From NCBI GenBank assembly GCA_019243975.1, contig JAFATL010000688.1, positions 1 to 5,472 of the forward strand: a DNA stretch of 5,472 nt, in the 5' to 3' direction. This document shows, one piece after another, positions 1 through 5,076 of the stretch. The stretch's first letter is position 1. Each line of letters starts with the position of its first letter. The notes under the pieces are model-generated. The model was not told the DNA's origin. It worked only from the letters and a program-made list of their open reading frames with translations, and did no database searches. The stretch is from Actinomycetota bacterium. GTDB lineage: Bacteria > Actinomycetota > Acidimicrobiia > Acidimicrobiales > JAFATL01. A program made the position numbers and the translations under genes.

Positions 1-478
1 TGCGGATCGTGTTGAGCGTGCCGTCGAGGCTGCCGGCGTTGATCTTCGAGCCGAAGCCGCCGGACAACGACGGCCACAGGAAGGCGATCATCGAACCGCC
101 GAAGCCGGCCAGGCCGAGGCCCATCATCGTGACGATGCCCCGGTTGAAGAACTGGCGGCGGGTGACGCCGATGGCTTCGGGGTCGAGGGGCTCGCGCAGT
201 GCGGGCGGGGCCGGCGTCGGCGCCACCACCACGGCGGTGCCGCCACCGCGCCACTCGCGCTCGGCCGCCCGCTCCACCTCCCGACCGGTGGGCCCGGTTG
301 CGCCCTGCTCGGCCTCGAGCTCCTCGATGACGGCGCTGCCCCGGTCGCGACTGCGCGTCTCGCGGGAGAGCATCCCGGTGGCCGAGCGGCGGTCGCGCCG
401 CGCCGACGTGGTCAGGAGGAAGACCGCGCCGAGGATGCCGACGACGATGATGACGATGACGATGGCGGCTGTGTTCAT
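1..478 (-). CDS. qcrA: Rieske iron-sulfur subunit of a cytochrome bc/b6f-type complex, N-terminal part (truncated by window edge)
   Basis: The first 159 residues of a protein whose ATG (476-478) directly follows the TAA stop of the subunit IV gene with no gap, so translation is probably coupled; no clear Shine-Dalgarno is seen. A hydrophobic helix at residues 5-23 is followed by a charged, Gln/Glu/Arg-rich loop, then a twin-arginine-like motif TRRQFFNRG (106-114) leading into a second helix (about 114-135). A twin-arginine motif ahead of a transmembrane anchor is typical of Rieske proteins, which are exported folded by Tat. The cluster-binding CxH / CxxH motifs would lie beyond the left edge and are not visible. 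The assignment therefore rests on the Tat anchor, the position after the split cytochrome b genes, and the usual clustering of these three subunits. The Rieske protein carries electrons from quinol at the Qo site to cytochrome c. The extra N-terminal helix gives at least two membrane segments, like other actinobacterial QcrA proteins, which have added helices. Symbol qcrA is by role. Confidence 0.8.
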   Translation of the reverse strand, partial: MNTAAIVIVIIVVGILGAVFLLTTSARRDRRSATGMLSRETRSRDRGSAVIEELEAEQGATGPTGREVERAAEREWRGGGTAVVVAPTPAPPALREPLDPEAIGVTRRQFFNRGIVTMMGLGLAGFGGSMIAFLWPSLSGGFGSKINAGSLDGTLNTIR

Positions 479-1228
479 TTAGAGGTCGAAGATGTCGTGG
501 ACGCCCTGGTGCCAGGGGAGGATGAAGTTGAAGCCCTCGCCGCGGAAGAAGGACCCGACGATGACGAGGACGGCCCAGAACATGAGGAACAGCGTCATCA
601 TGCCGATGGCGAACTTGCGGTCCTCGGGCTTGTTGCTGGGGTTCTTGTCGATGTAGCCCGCCATGGCGAGGCCGGCCAGGCCGACGCCGGGGATCATCAC
701 GCCCGCCACCATCGGGTGGAACATGGTGAGCAGTTCCTGGAGGCCGAGGAAGTACCAGGGCGCCTTCGACGGGTTGGGCGTGCGGTTGAAGTTGGCCATG
801 GCCAGCAGCGGTGCGTTGACGAACGTCGAGAACACCAGCAGGAACGCCGTCATCGCCAACGACGCCGCGAACTCGACGGCCAGCAGGTGCGGCCAGACGT
901 GCACCTTGTCGGTGGGGACGGCCTTGACGTCCTGGATCGACCCCGCCTTGACGACGGTCAGCAGGCGCTGGGTGTGCCCGGCCGGGCCGGTGAGCCCGGC
1001 GGCGGCCGCCGTGGCCGCGGCGGCCGGGGCCGGCGCGGTGGCAGTCGCAGTGCCACCGCCGGCGCCGCCGAGCAGGCGGGCGGGAATCTTGTCGGGGTCT
1101 TCGGGCTCCGACGCGCCCGCGGCACCACCACCGTCACCGGGCGGCTGCTCGCCGCCGCCACCGCTACCCGCGAGGGCAGCGCGACGTTCGGCGGCTCGCT
1201 TCAGTAGGTGTTCGGGAATGTCTGTCAT
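479..1228 (-). CDS. petD: Cytochrome b C-terminal subunit (subunit IV / PetD-like), with Gly/Ala-rich N-terminal extension
   Basis: A 249-residue protein carrying the C-terminal half of cytochrome b, which completes the Qo site of the quinol oxidase complex. Three hydrophobic helices lie at about residues 114-142, 172-192 and 207-229, matching the three-helix layout of subunit IV. The Qo-loop signature region is at 151-164 (PNPSKAPWYFLGLQ). The position of the canonical PEWY tetrapeptide is occupied by APWY (156-159), so the usual glutamate is absent. Residues 1-19 (TDIPEHLL...ERRAAL) closely match the start of the divergently encoded cytochrome c. Residues about 20-80 are a low-complexity Gly/Ala/Pro linker that ordinary subunit IV lacks, making this protein about 90 residues longer than plant or cyanobacterial PetD. 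By analogy with b6f topology, the extension faces the cytoplasm. The ATG start is supported by a strong Shine-Dalgarno at 1233-1240. It lies 15 nt downstream of the cytochrome b6-like gene and abuts the Rieske gene. Confidence 0.9.
   Translation of the reverse strand: MTDIPEHLLKRAAERRAALAGSGGGGEQPPGDGGGAAGASEPEDPDKIPARLLGGAGGGTATATAPAPAAAATAAAAGLTGPAGHTQRLLTVVKAGSIQDVKAVPTDKVHVWPHLLAVEFAASLAMTAFLLVFSTFVNAPLLAMANFNRTPNPSKAPWYFLGLQELLTMFHPMVAGVMIPGVGLAGLAMAGYIDKNPSNKPEDRKFAIGMMTLFLMFWAVLVIVGSFFRGEGFNFILPWHQGVHDIFDL
1202..1216 (-). repeat. 15-nt copy 1 of sequence shared by subunit IV and cytochrome c genes
   Basis: Codons 5-9 of the subunit IV gene read CCCGAACACCTACTG, coding PEHLL. The same 15 bases occur at 3173-3187 on the other strand, at codons 5-9 of the cytochrome c gene. 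The match includes CTA, a leucine codon that is rare in such GC-rich genes. It lies within a longer protein-level similarity covering the first 19 residues of both proteins. Confidence 0.85.
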
Positions 1229-1232
1229 GCCT

Positions 1233-1240
1233 TCACCTCC
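1233..1240 (-). promoter_or_regulatory. Ribosome binding site of the subunit IV gene
   Basis: GGAGGTGA on the minus strand is an uninterrupted complement of the 16S rRNA 3' end. The GGAGG core is 7 nt from the ATG at 1228. It is the strongest Shine-Dalgarno in the operon, and fixes the start that includes the N-terminal IPEHLL segment. Confidence 0.8.
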
Positions 1241-1243
1241 CGC

Positions 1244-2041
1244 CTACAGCGGTCCACTGATGCCGCCGTCCTTACGGACGCGCCAGAAGTGGATGGCCAT
1301 GAATATGACGATCACGAAGGGGAACATCAGCACGTGCAGCACGTACCAACGCAACAGGGTCGGTGCGCCGATCTCGACACCGCCGAGCAGCACGAACCGC
1401 ACCTGCGAACCGATCACCGGCGAGTAGCCGATCATGTTGGTACCCACCGTCACGGCCCACAGCGAGAGCTGGTCCCACGGCAGCAGGTAGCCGGTGAACG
1501 AGAGCAGCAGGGTGAGGAGCAGCAGGATGACGCCGATCACCCAGTTGAACTCGCGGGGCGGCTTGTAGGCCCCGTGGTAGAAGACGCGCGACATGTGCAG
1601 GAACACCGAGATCACCATCAGGTGAGCGGCCCAGCGGTGCATGTTGCGCACGAGCAGACCGAACGTCACTGACGTGTGCAGGGCCTGGATGTCGTTCCAC
1701 GCGTTCACGCCGGTTGGTCGGTAGAAGAACATCAAGAAGATGCCGGTGACCGTCAGCATGATGAACAGGAAGAACGACAGGCCGCCGAGGCACAGCGTGT
1801 AGCTGACCTTCACCGCGTGGCGCTTCACCTTCACCGGGTGAAGGTGGTACAGCACGCTGTTCATGATCACGTAGGAACGGTTACGGGGGCTGTCGGTGTA
1901 GCCCTTGCGGAAGATCGAGCCGGGCCGGAAGATCGACGAGAACACGGGCGAGCCGTGCAGCGACGCCCAGCGCTCACTCATGCGCTGGCGCATCGGGACC
2001 CGTTCCTTGGCTCCGTTGCTCCGATCGAATGTCCTCGCCAC
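1244..2041 (-). CDS. petB: Cytochrome b6-like N-terminal subunit of a menaquinol:cytochrome c oxidoreductase
   Basis: A 265-residue four-helix diheme cytochrome b that binds hemes bL and bH and forms most of the quinol oxidation and reduction sites. Heme-ligand histidines are H135 (in MHRW) and H149 in the second helix, 14 apart, and H236 and H251 in the fourth helix, 15 apart; the second spacing is that of b6 rather than mitochondrial cytochrome b. Other b6-like marks are GYLLPWDQ (184-191), YRPTG after the first helix, and the C-terminal ISGPL. Cys84, in CLGG at the start of the first helix, aligns with the cysteine that covalently holds heme ci in b6 and in Bacillus-type QcrB. The N-terminus is about 50 residues longer than in chloroplast b6. 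I chose the GTG at 2041 because GGAGG precedes it by 4 nt and it starts after the ferredoxin stop. The open frame runs to 2131, but that would overlap the ferredoxin gene and encode low-quality sequence. An ATG at residue 17 is a less likely alternative. Confidence 0.93.
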   Translation of the reverse strand: MARTFDRSNGAKERVPMRQRMSERWASLHGSPVFSSIFRPGSIFRKGYTDSPRNRSYVIMNSVLYHLHPVKVKRHAVKVSYTLCLGGLSFFLFIMLTVTGIFLMFFYRPTGVNAWNDIQALHTSVTFGLLVRNMHRWAAHLMVISVFLHMSRVFYHGAYKPPREFNWVIGVILLLLTLLLSFTGYLLPWDQLSLWAVTVGTNMIGYSPVIGSQVRFVLLGGVEIGAPTLLRWYVLHVLMFPFVIVIFMAIHFWRVRKDGGISGPL

Positions 2042-2045
2042 AGGT

Positions 2046-2050
2046 CCTCC
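2046..2050 (-). promoter_or_regulatory. Ribosome binding site deciding the cytochrome b6-like start
   Basis: GGAGG lies in the 19-nt gap between the ferredoxin stop and the GTG at 2041, with a short 4-nt spacer. It supports this GTG over the in-frame upstream ATG at 2131 inside the ferredoxin gene. The downstream ATG at 1993 has only a weak AAGGA upstream. Confidence 0.6.
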
Positions 2051-2060
2051 GCCTCTCGCC

Positions 2061-2474
2061 CTAGAACCGCATTCCGTAGGCGTAGCCGTGCTTGGTGTCG
2101 CGCTGGTGGGCGTCGCCATCGCGGGGCGCAACGCCCGCCTTGCCCATGATGATCACGCCCGTCGGGCAGCGGTCGACGCACAGGCCGCACCGCGTGCAGA
2201 CGTCTTCGTCGACCACGAACACGACGTGGTCGTCGGGGTCGACGCCGGGCTGGTCGGTGTTGACCGCCTCTGCCACCGACTCCGGCGACAGCATGTGGAT
2301 GCACTTCCACGGGCAGATGTCGACGCAGCCCTCGCACATGATGCATTCGGACTGGTCGATGTGCAGGAACTGCTTGGGCTTGACCGACTTCGTCAGGTCG
2401 TCGGGGCCGACCTCCTGCAGGACGTACTCACCGGGGAACGCCGGCAGCGGCGGGTTGGCGTCGGTGCGGGCCAC
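2061..2474 (-). CDS. 2x[4Fe-4S] ferredoxin encoded within the cytochrome bc operon
   Basis: A 137-residue soluble protein with two complete [4Fe-4S] motifs: C44-x2-C47-x2-C50-x3-C54-P, followed by an additional Cys58, and C93-x2-C96-x2-C99-x3-C103-P. About 38 residues, including an acidic stretch, separate the motifs, more than in small clostridial ferredoxins. There is a 35-residue N-terminal arm and a C-terminal tail of about 30 residues ending in an aromatic and basic segment. No signal peptide or helix is visible, so it should be cytoplasmic. The GTG start is 3 nt after the upstream stop and is preceded by AGGAAGG (2483-2489) at 8-nt spacing. Its place directly ahead of the cytochrome b genes suggests that it exchanges electrons with the complex on the cytoplasmic side, or serves as an accessory subunit. 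That role is inferred. It could instead be an electron carrier for another enzyme that merely shares the operon. Confidence 0.9.
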   Translation of the reverse strand: MARTDANPPLPAFPGEYVLQEVGPDDLTKSVKPKQFLHIDQSECIMCEGCVDICPWKCIHMLSPESVAEAVNTDQPGVDPDDHVVFVVDEDVCTRCGLCVDRCPTGVIIMGKAGVAPRDGDAHQRDTKHGYAYGMRF

Positions 2475-2477
2475 CGG

Positions 2478-2948
2478 TCAGACCTTCCTCAGCAGCGGGC
2501 GGCCGTACGCAGAGGTCTCGAGCTCGGGCACGTCCTTCTTCTTCCCGCGGTTCTGCCACCACAGCCAACCAATGACTTGGCCGACGATGGCCACGCCGTA
2601 GATCAGGGTGGCGATGATGTCGCGCACGGCCTGCAGCGACAGCATGATCCGGCCCCGTCCGAAGAACGTGATGCCATGGGCCCACAGGCGACCCTTGGTG
2701 CCGAGGTGCAGCGGGCCGGTGGGGATGCCGTACGCGTCGGACCGCCACTTGAGCTCGCTGTCGGCCCAGCGCAGCCAGCGGTCGGGGACGATGCCGTAGA
2801 CCATCAGCAGCAGGGCGAAGATGAAGGTGGCGGCGACGAACGCCTCTCCCCACGTCAAGGGAGTCCCGGGCGGGCGGCGCCGAGCGACGAGGATCGCGAT
2901 ACCCACCATCACCGCTGTGATGACCAGGGATGCTGCGAAACTGAACAC
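2478..2948 (-). CDS. Small three-helix membrane protein of unknown function, first gene of the bc operon
   Basis: I do not recognise the family. The 156-residue protein has hydrophobic helices at about residues 4-22, 35-55 and 107-131. Between the second and third is a loop of about 50 residues rich in Trp, Arg and Gly (for example DRWLRWADSELKW at 56-68), probably lying along the membrane surface. A basic KKK patch (136-138) follows the last helix. No heme or metal-ligand motif is evident. The open frame continues upstream to 3197, but the preceding sequence is Arg/Ser/Pro-rich and lies in the promoter region. I therefore place the start at GTG 2948, with GGAGAG (2960-2965) 11 nt upstream, a rather long spacing. 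Its stop lies 3 nt before the ferredoxin start, which indicates co-translation. By position it is a candidate accessory subunit or membrane dock for the ferredoxin; this is inference only. Confidence 0.8.
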   Translation of the reverse strand: MFSFAASLVITAVMVGIAILVARRRPPGTPLTWGEAFVAATFIFALLLMVYGIVPDRWLRWADSELKWRSDAYGIPTGPLHLGTKGRLWAHGITFFGRGRIMLSLQAVRDIIATLIYGVAIVGQVIGWLWWQNRGKKKDVPELETSAYGRPLLRKV

Positions 2949-2989
2949 GTCCTGGTGTTCTCTCCGTCTTGACCTTGCTCGAGGGGCCT

Positions 2990-3005
2990 TGTGAAAACGC
3001 TCACA
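2990..3005. promoter_or_regulatory. CRP/GlxR-type operator, perfect TGTGA-N6-TCACA palindrome
   Basis: The sequence is TGTGA (2990-2994), six bases, then TCACA (3001-3005), an exact match to the consensus of cAMP-receptor-family regulators. In actinobacteria, GlxR of Corynebacterium and Crp (Rv3676) of Mycobacterium recognise this consensus, and GlxR is known to act on respiratory genes. The site lies between the divergent bc operon and the cytochrome c gene. It starts at the last base of the predicted minus-strand -10 and spans the expected start point, which fits repression of that promoter. Action on the plus-strand genes is also possible. The regulator gene is not in the window. Confidence 0.6.
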
Positions 3006-3013
3006 TTCTACCA
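3005..3013 (-). promoter_or_regulatory. Probable extended -10 promoter of the bc operon
   Basis: TGGTAGAAT on the minus strand combines an extended TGn with TAGAAT, which fits the TAnnnT actinobacterial -10. It is the only TAnnnT hexamer seen between here and the GTG at 2948. The predicted start point is near 2998, giving a leader of about 50 nt that contains the GGAGAG Shine-Dalgarno. No good -35 is present, as is common with extended -10 promoters. Confidence 0.45.
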
Positions 3014-3083
3014 GGGGCGACGAGCGCATCCCCGGTCGAATGAGCGTGGTTCTAGCACGGGCCCCGAAGCGGGAGCACATCGG

Positions 3084-3110
3084 TGGAGCGGCGCCCGGCG
3101 AGGCGCTCCA
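3084..3110. repeat. Inverted repeat in the divergent intergenic region
   Basis: TGGAGCG (3084-3090) and CGCTCCA (3104-3110) form a perfect 7-bp stem around a 13-nt GC-rich loop. A competing pairing of GCGCC with GGCGC is possible within it. It lies about 50 nt before the cytochrome c start. It could be an operator or part of a leader if transcription starts upstream; in GC-rich DNA it may also be chance. Confidence 0.35.
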
Positions 3111-3147
3111 GGAACGGCTTGCTTGGTGGAGAACCGCCCGCGCCGCA

Positions 3148-3153
3148 TAGTGT
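3148..3153 (+). promoter_or_regulatory. Possible -10 element for a leaderless cytochrome c transcript
   Basis: TAGTGT matches TAnnnT and ends 7 nt before the GTG at 3161, so transcription would begin at or next to the start codon. A weak -35-like TTGGTG (3123-3128) lies 19 nt upstream. No Shine-Dalgarno is visible before the GTG, which is consistent with leaderless translation, common in actinobacteria. The motif is short, so confidence is low. Confidence 0.3.
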
Positions 3154-3160
3154 CCCGGGC

Positions 3161-3808
3161 GTGACGGAGATCCCCGAACACCTACTGCAACGGTCACGCG
3201 AGCGGCGGGCCGCGCTCGGCCTGGGTGGAGGGGAAGGTGGCCCTCCCGCCACCCCGCCGTCCGGGGGCGAAAGCGCCCCGGCGCCGGCCGCCGCCGACGC
3301 CACCCCGGCCGTCGCCGCCGCCGCTGCGGTCGCCGTTCCCGAGGTGCCGGTCGGCCCCGATCCGCGGGTCGAGCAGGTGCGGGCCGAGCGCAAGGCCGCC
3401 GTCCCCCTCTGGGTCATGCCTGTGTTGATCGCCCTCCCCTTCTGGGGCTTCCTCTACGTCGGGGCCTTCGGCAACCGCCACAAGACCGAGGTCGTCGACC
3501 CCCTGGTCCTGGGCGCCCAGGTGTACCGGAGCGCCGGCTGCTCGGGCTGCCACGGCGCCAACGGCGAGGGCGTGTCCGCCCCCGCCCTGCAGAACGGCGA
3601 CGCCAAGATCACCTTCCCCAACGTGGCCGACCAGATCGACTGGGTGAAGACGGGGTCGCTGTCCAAGCCCAAGGGCACCCCCTACGGCGACCCCAACCGC
3701 CAGGGCGGCCAGCGCCACGTGCAGGTCGGGGCCATGCCCGCCTTCGCCAGCATCCTGTCCGAGGCCCAGATCGAGGCCGTCGTCCAGTACGAACGAGAGA
3801 AGCTCTGA
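3161..3808 (+). CDS. Membrane-anchored monoheme cytochrome c
   Basis: A 215-residue protein. Residues 1-19 repeat the N-terminal IPEHLL...ERRAAL segment of subunit IV. Residues 20-66 are a Gly/Pro/Ala linker, 67-80 are charged, a single helix spans about 81-102, and a class I cytochrome c domain follows. Heme attachment is CSGCH (127-131; DNA 3539-3553), and Met192 in GAMPAF is the likely distal ligand. The orientation implied is a cytoplasmic tail of about 80 residues with the heme domain outside. It probably accepts electrons from the Rieske protein and may replace cytochrome c1 or f, since neither is seen in the adjacent operon; this role is inferred. I chose GTG 3161 because the match to subunit IV begins exactly there. 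The ATG at 3083 would add 26 Arg/Pro-rich residues without a match. The stop overlaps the next start (TGATG), indicating translational coupling to the MenJ-like gene. Confidence 0.92.
   Translation: MTEIPEHLLQRSRERRAALGLGGGEGGPPATPPSGGESAPAPAAADATPAVAAAAAVAVPEVPVGPDPRVEQVRAERKAAVPLWVMPVLIALPFWGFLYVGAFGNRHKTEVVDPLVLGAQVYRSAGCSGCHGANGEGVSAPALQNGDAKITFPNVADQIDWVKTGSLSKPKGTPYGDPNRQGGQRHVQVGAMPAFASILSEAQIEAVVQYEREKL
3173..3187 (+). repeat. 15-nt copy 2 of sequence shared by cytochrome c and subunit IV genes
   Basis: CCCGAACACCTACTG at codons 5-9 of the cytochrome c gene is identical to the minus-strand sequence of 1202-1216, including the uncommon CTA leucine codon. Flanking codons encode the same or similar residues but differ at third positions. 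Confidence 0.85.
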
Positions 3809-5043
3809 TGGCCGCGCACGACGTCCTGGTCGTCGGCGGCGGGCCGGCGGGGGCGGCGTGCGCCTATTGGCTGGCCGAGGCCGGCCACGACGTTCTCCTG
3901 CTCGAGAAGAAGCACTACCCGCGGGAGAAGACCTGCGGCGACGGGCTCACGCCCCGGTCGGTGCGCCAGCTGCACGACATCGGGCTGGCCGAGCAGCTCA
4001 CCGAGTTCCACCGCTTCGACGGCCTGCGGTCGCTGGCGTTCGGCCGGTCGCTGGAGATGAAGTGGCCCGTCCACCCCGACTACCCGAGCTTCGGCTACGT
4101 CATCACCCGCAAAGACCTCGACCACCTGGTGGCCGAGCGGGCCGTGAAGGCGGGCGCCCAGCTGTGGCAGGAGGCCGAGGCGATCAGCCCGGTGCTCGAG
4201 GGCGGCCTGCTGCGGGGAGCAGTGGTGAAGCGCAAGGACACCGGCACCACCGAGGAAGTGCGGGCCCGCTACGTGGTGGTGGCCGACGGCGGCAACTCGC
4301 GCTTCGGCCGGGCGCTGGGCACGAGCCGGGAGCGTGCCTACCCGCTGGGCATGGCGATCCGCGGCTACTTCGAGTCGCCCCGCCACGACGAGCCCTGGAT
4401 CGAGAGCCACCTCGACATCCGCGACAAGGCCGGCAACGTGCTGCCCGGGTACGGATGGATCTTCCCGGTTGGCGACGGCCGGGTGAACGTCGGCATCGGC
4501 CTGCTGTCGACGTTCCACCAGTGGAAGGCAGTCAACACGTCGCAGTTGATGGACTCGTTCGTCGACTACGCGCCGAAGTCGTGGGGCATCTCGCCGGAGA
4601 CCTCGTGCGGCGCCCCGACCGGCGGCAAGCTCCCGATGGCCCTGTCGGTCACCCCGCACGCGGGCCCGACGTACCTCGTCGTCGGTGACGCGGGCGGGTC
4701 GATCAACCCGTTCAACGGTGAGGGTATCGCCTACGCCTACGAGACCGGTCGCATGGCGGCCGAGACGCTCGACGTGGCCCTGCGCACCGGCGACGGCCAC
4801 GCCCTGCAGGACTACGACCGCCGGATCCACGACGAGTACGCCCTCTACTTCAAAGTGGCGCGCGCCTTCGTCAAGATCATCGGCCGGCCCGAGCTCATGC
4901 GGGTGCTCGTCTCCACCGGCATGCGCAGCCAGACGCTCATGGAGTGGGTGCTCCGCATCATGTCCAACATGCTCCGCCCCGACGAGCTCGGCCCCGCCGA
5001 GGCCATCTACAAGTCAGTCGCCGCCCTCGCCCGCGTGGCGTAG
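3808..5043 (+). CDS. menJ: FAD-dependent menaquinone/geranylgeranyl reductase, MenJ-like
   Basis: A 411-residue flavoprotein of the geranylgeranyl reductase family, which uses FAD to saturate isoprenoid double bonds. Visible features are the N-terminal dinucleotide-binding loop GGGPAG (10-15) with Glu33 ending the second strand, the family signature KTCGDGLTPRSV (41-52), ADGGNS (159-164), GYGWIFP (214-220), and the second FAD motif GDAGGSINPFNGEG (293-306). Length and the run ESHLDIR...VLPGYGWIFP...VNVGIG resemble, from memory, mycobacterial MenJ (Rv0561c, about 408 residues), which reduces one isoprene unit of menaquinone-9. Here it is translationally coupled to a cytochrome c and divergent from a quinol-oxidising complex, which supports quinone as the substrate. 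Other members act on geranylgeranyl diphosphate or archaeal lipids, so the exact substrate is not proven. GAGAGA (3795-3800) is a plausible Shine-Dalgarno. The C-terminal helix-rich part (about 340-411) probably contacts the membrane. Confidence 0.88.
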   Translation: MAAHDVLVVGGGPAGAACAYWLAEAGHDVLLLEKKHYPREKTCGDGLTPRSVRQLHDIGLAEQLTEFHRFDGLRSLAFGRSLEMKWPVHPDYPSFGYVITRKDLDHLVAERAVKAGAQLWQEAEAISPVLEGGLLRGAVVKRKDTGTTEEVRARYVVVADGGNSRFGRALGTSRERAYPLGMAIRGYFESPRHDEPWIESHLDIRDKAGNVLPGYGWIFPVGDGRVNVGIGLLSTFHQWKAVNTSQLMDSFVDYAPKSWGISPETSCGAPTGGKLPMALSVTPHAGPTYLVVGDAGGSINPFNGEGIAYAYETGRMAAETLDVALRTGDGHALQDYDRRIHDEYALYFKVARAFVKIIGRPELMRVLVSTGMRSQTLMEWVLRIMSNMLRPDELGPAEAIYKSVAALARVA

Positions 5044-5076
5044 GTCGCAGCACTCGCTCGAGTGGCGTACGTCGCA
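5035..5076. repeat. Imperfect 15-bp direct repeat with a palindrome between the copies
   Basis: GTGGCGTAGGTCGCA (5035-5049) and GTGGCGTACGTCGCA (5062-5076) differ at one base and are 27 bp apart. The first copy covers the last codons and stop of the menJ-like gene. Between and overlapping them, CACTCG-CT-CGAGTG (5051-5064) is a perfect 6-bp inverted repeat. The copies may come from a small tandem duplication at the gene end, or be part of an intergenic repeat family. Confidence 0.5.

Noticed and set aside
9..482. 157-codon plus-strand open frame opposite the Rieske gene
   Set aside because: Low-complexity Arg/Pro/Ser product, antisense to a frame with a hydrophobic helix and a Tat motif.
2042..2131. 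N-terminal extension of the cytochrome b6-like protein up to the ATG at 2131
   Set aside because: It would overlap the ferredoxin gene by 71 nt and add Thr/Pro-rich residues. The GTG at 2041 has GGAGG just upstream.
1905..2972. 355-codon open frame on the plus strand opposite the ferredoxin and membrane protein genes
   Set aside because: Composition is typical of a GC-rich shadow frame, and the opposite strand has intact cysteine motifs, helices and tight operon spacing.
2969..2997. Plus-strand TTGACC with a TGAAAA hexamer 17 nt later as a promoter
   Set aside because: The -10 does not fit TAnnnT and the start would lie more than 150 nt from the cytochrome c gene. The TGAAAA bases are part of the CRP-type palindrome.
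3083..3160. Earlier ATG start at 3083 for the cytochrome c
   Set aside because: The similarity to subunit IV begins exactly at GTG 3161, and the 26 added residues look like non-coding sequence.
2949..3197. N-terminal extension of the three-helix membrane protein up to 3197
   Set aside because: The extra 83 residues are Arg/Ser/Pro-rich, cover the CRP-type site and promoter, and overlap the start of the divergent cytochrome c gene.
3682..4830. 382-codon open frame on the minus strand opposite the menJ-like and cytochrome c genes
   Set aside because: Its product is Arg/Ala/Val/His-rich without domain motifs, and it lies antisense to two clearly recognisable genes. Long antisense frames are expected in GC-rich DNA.
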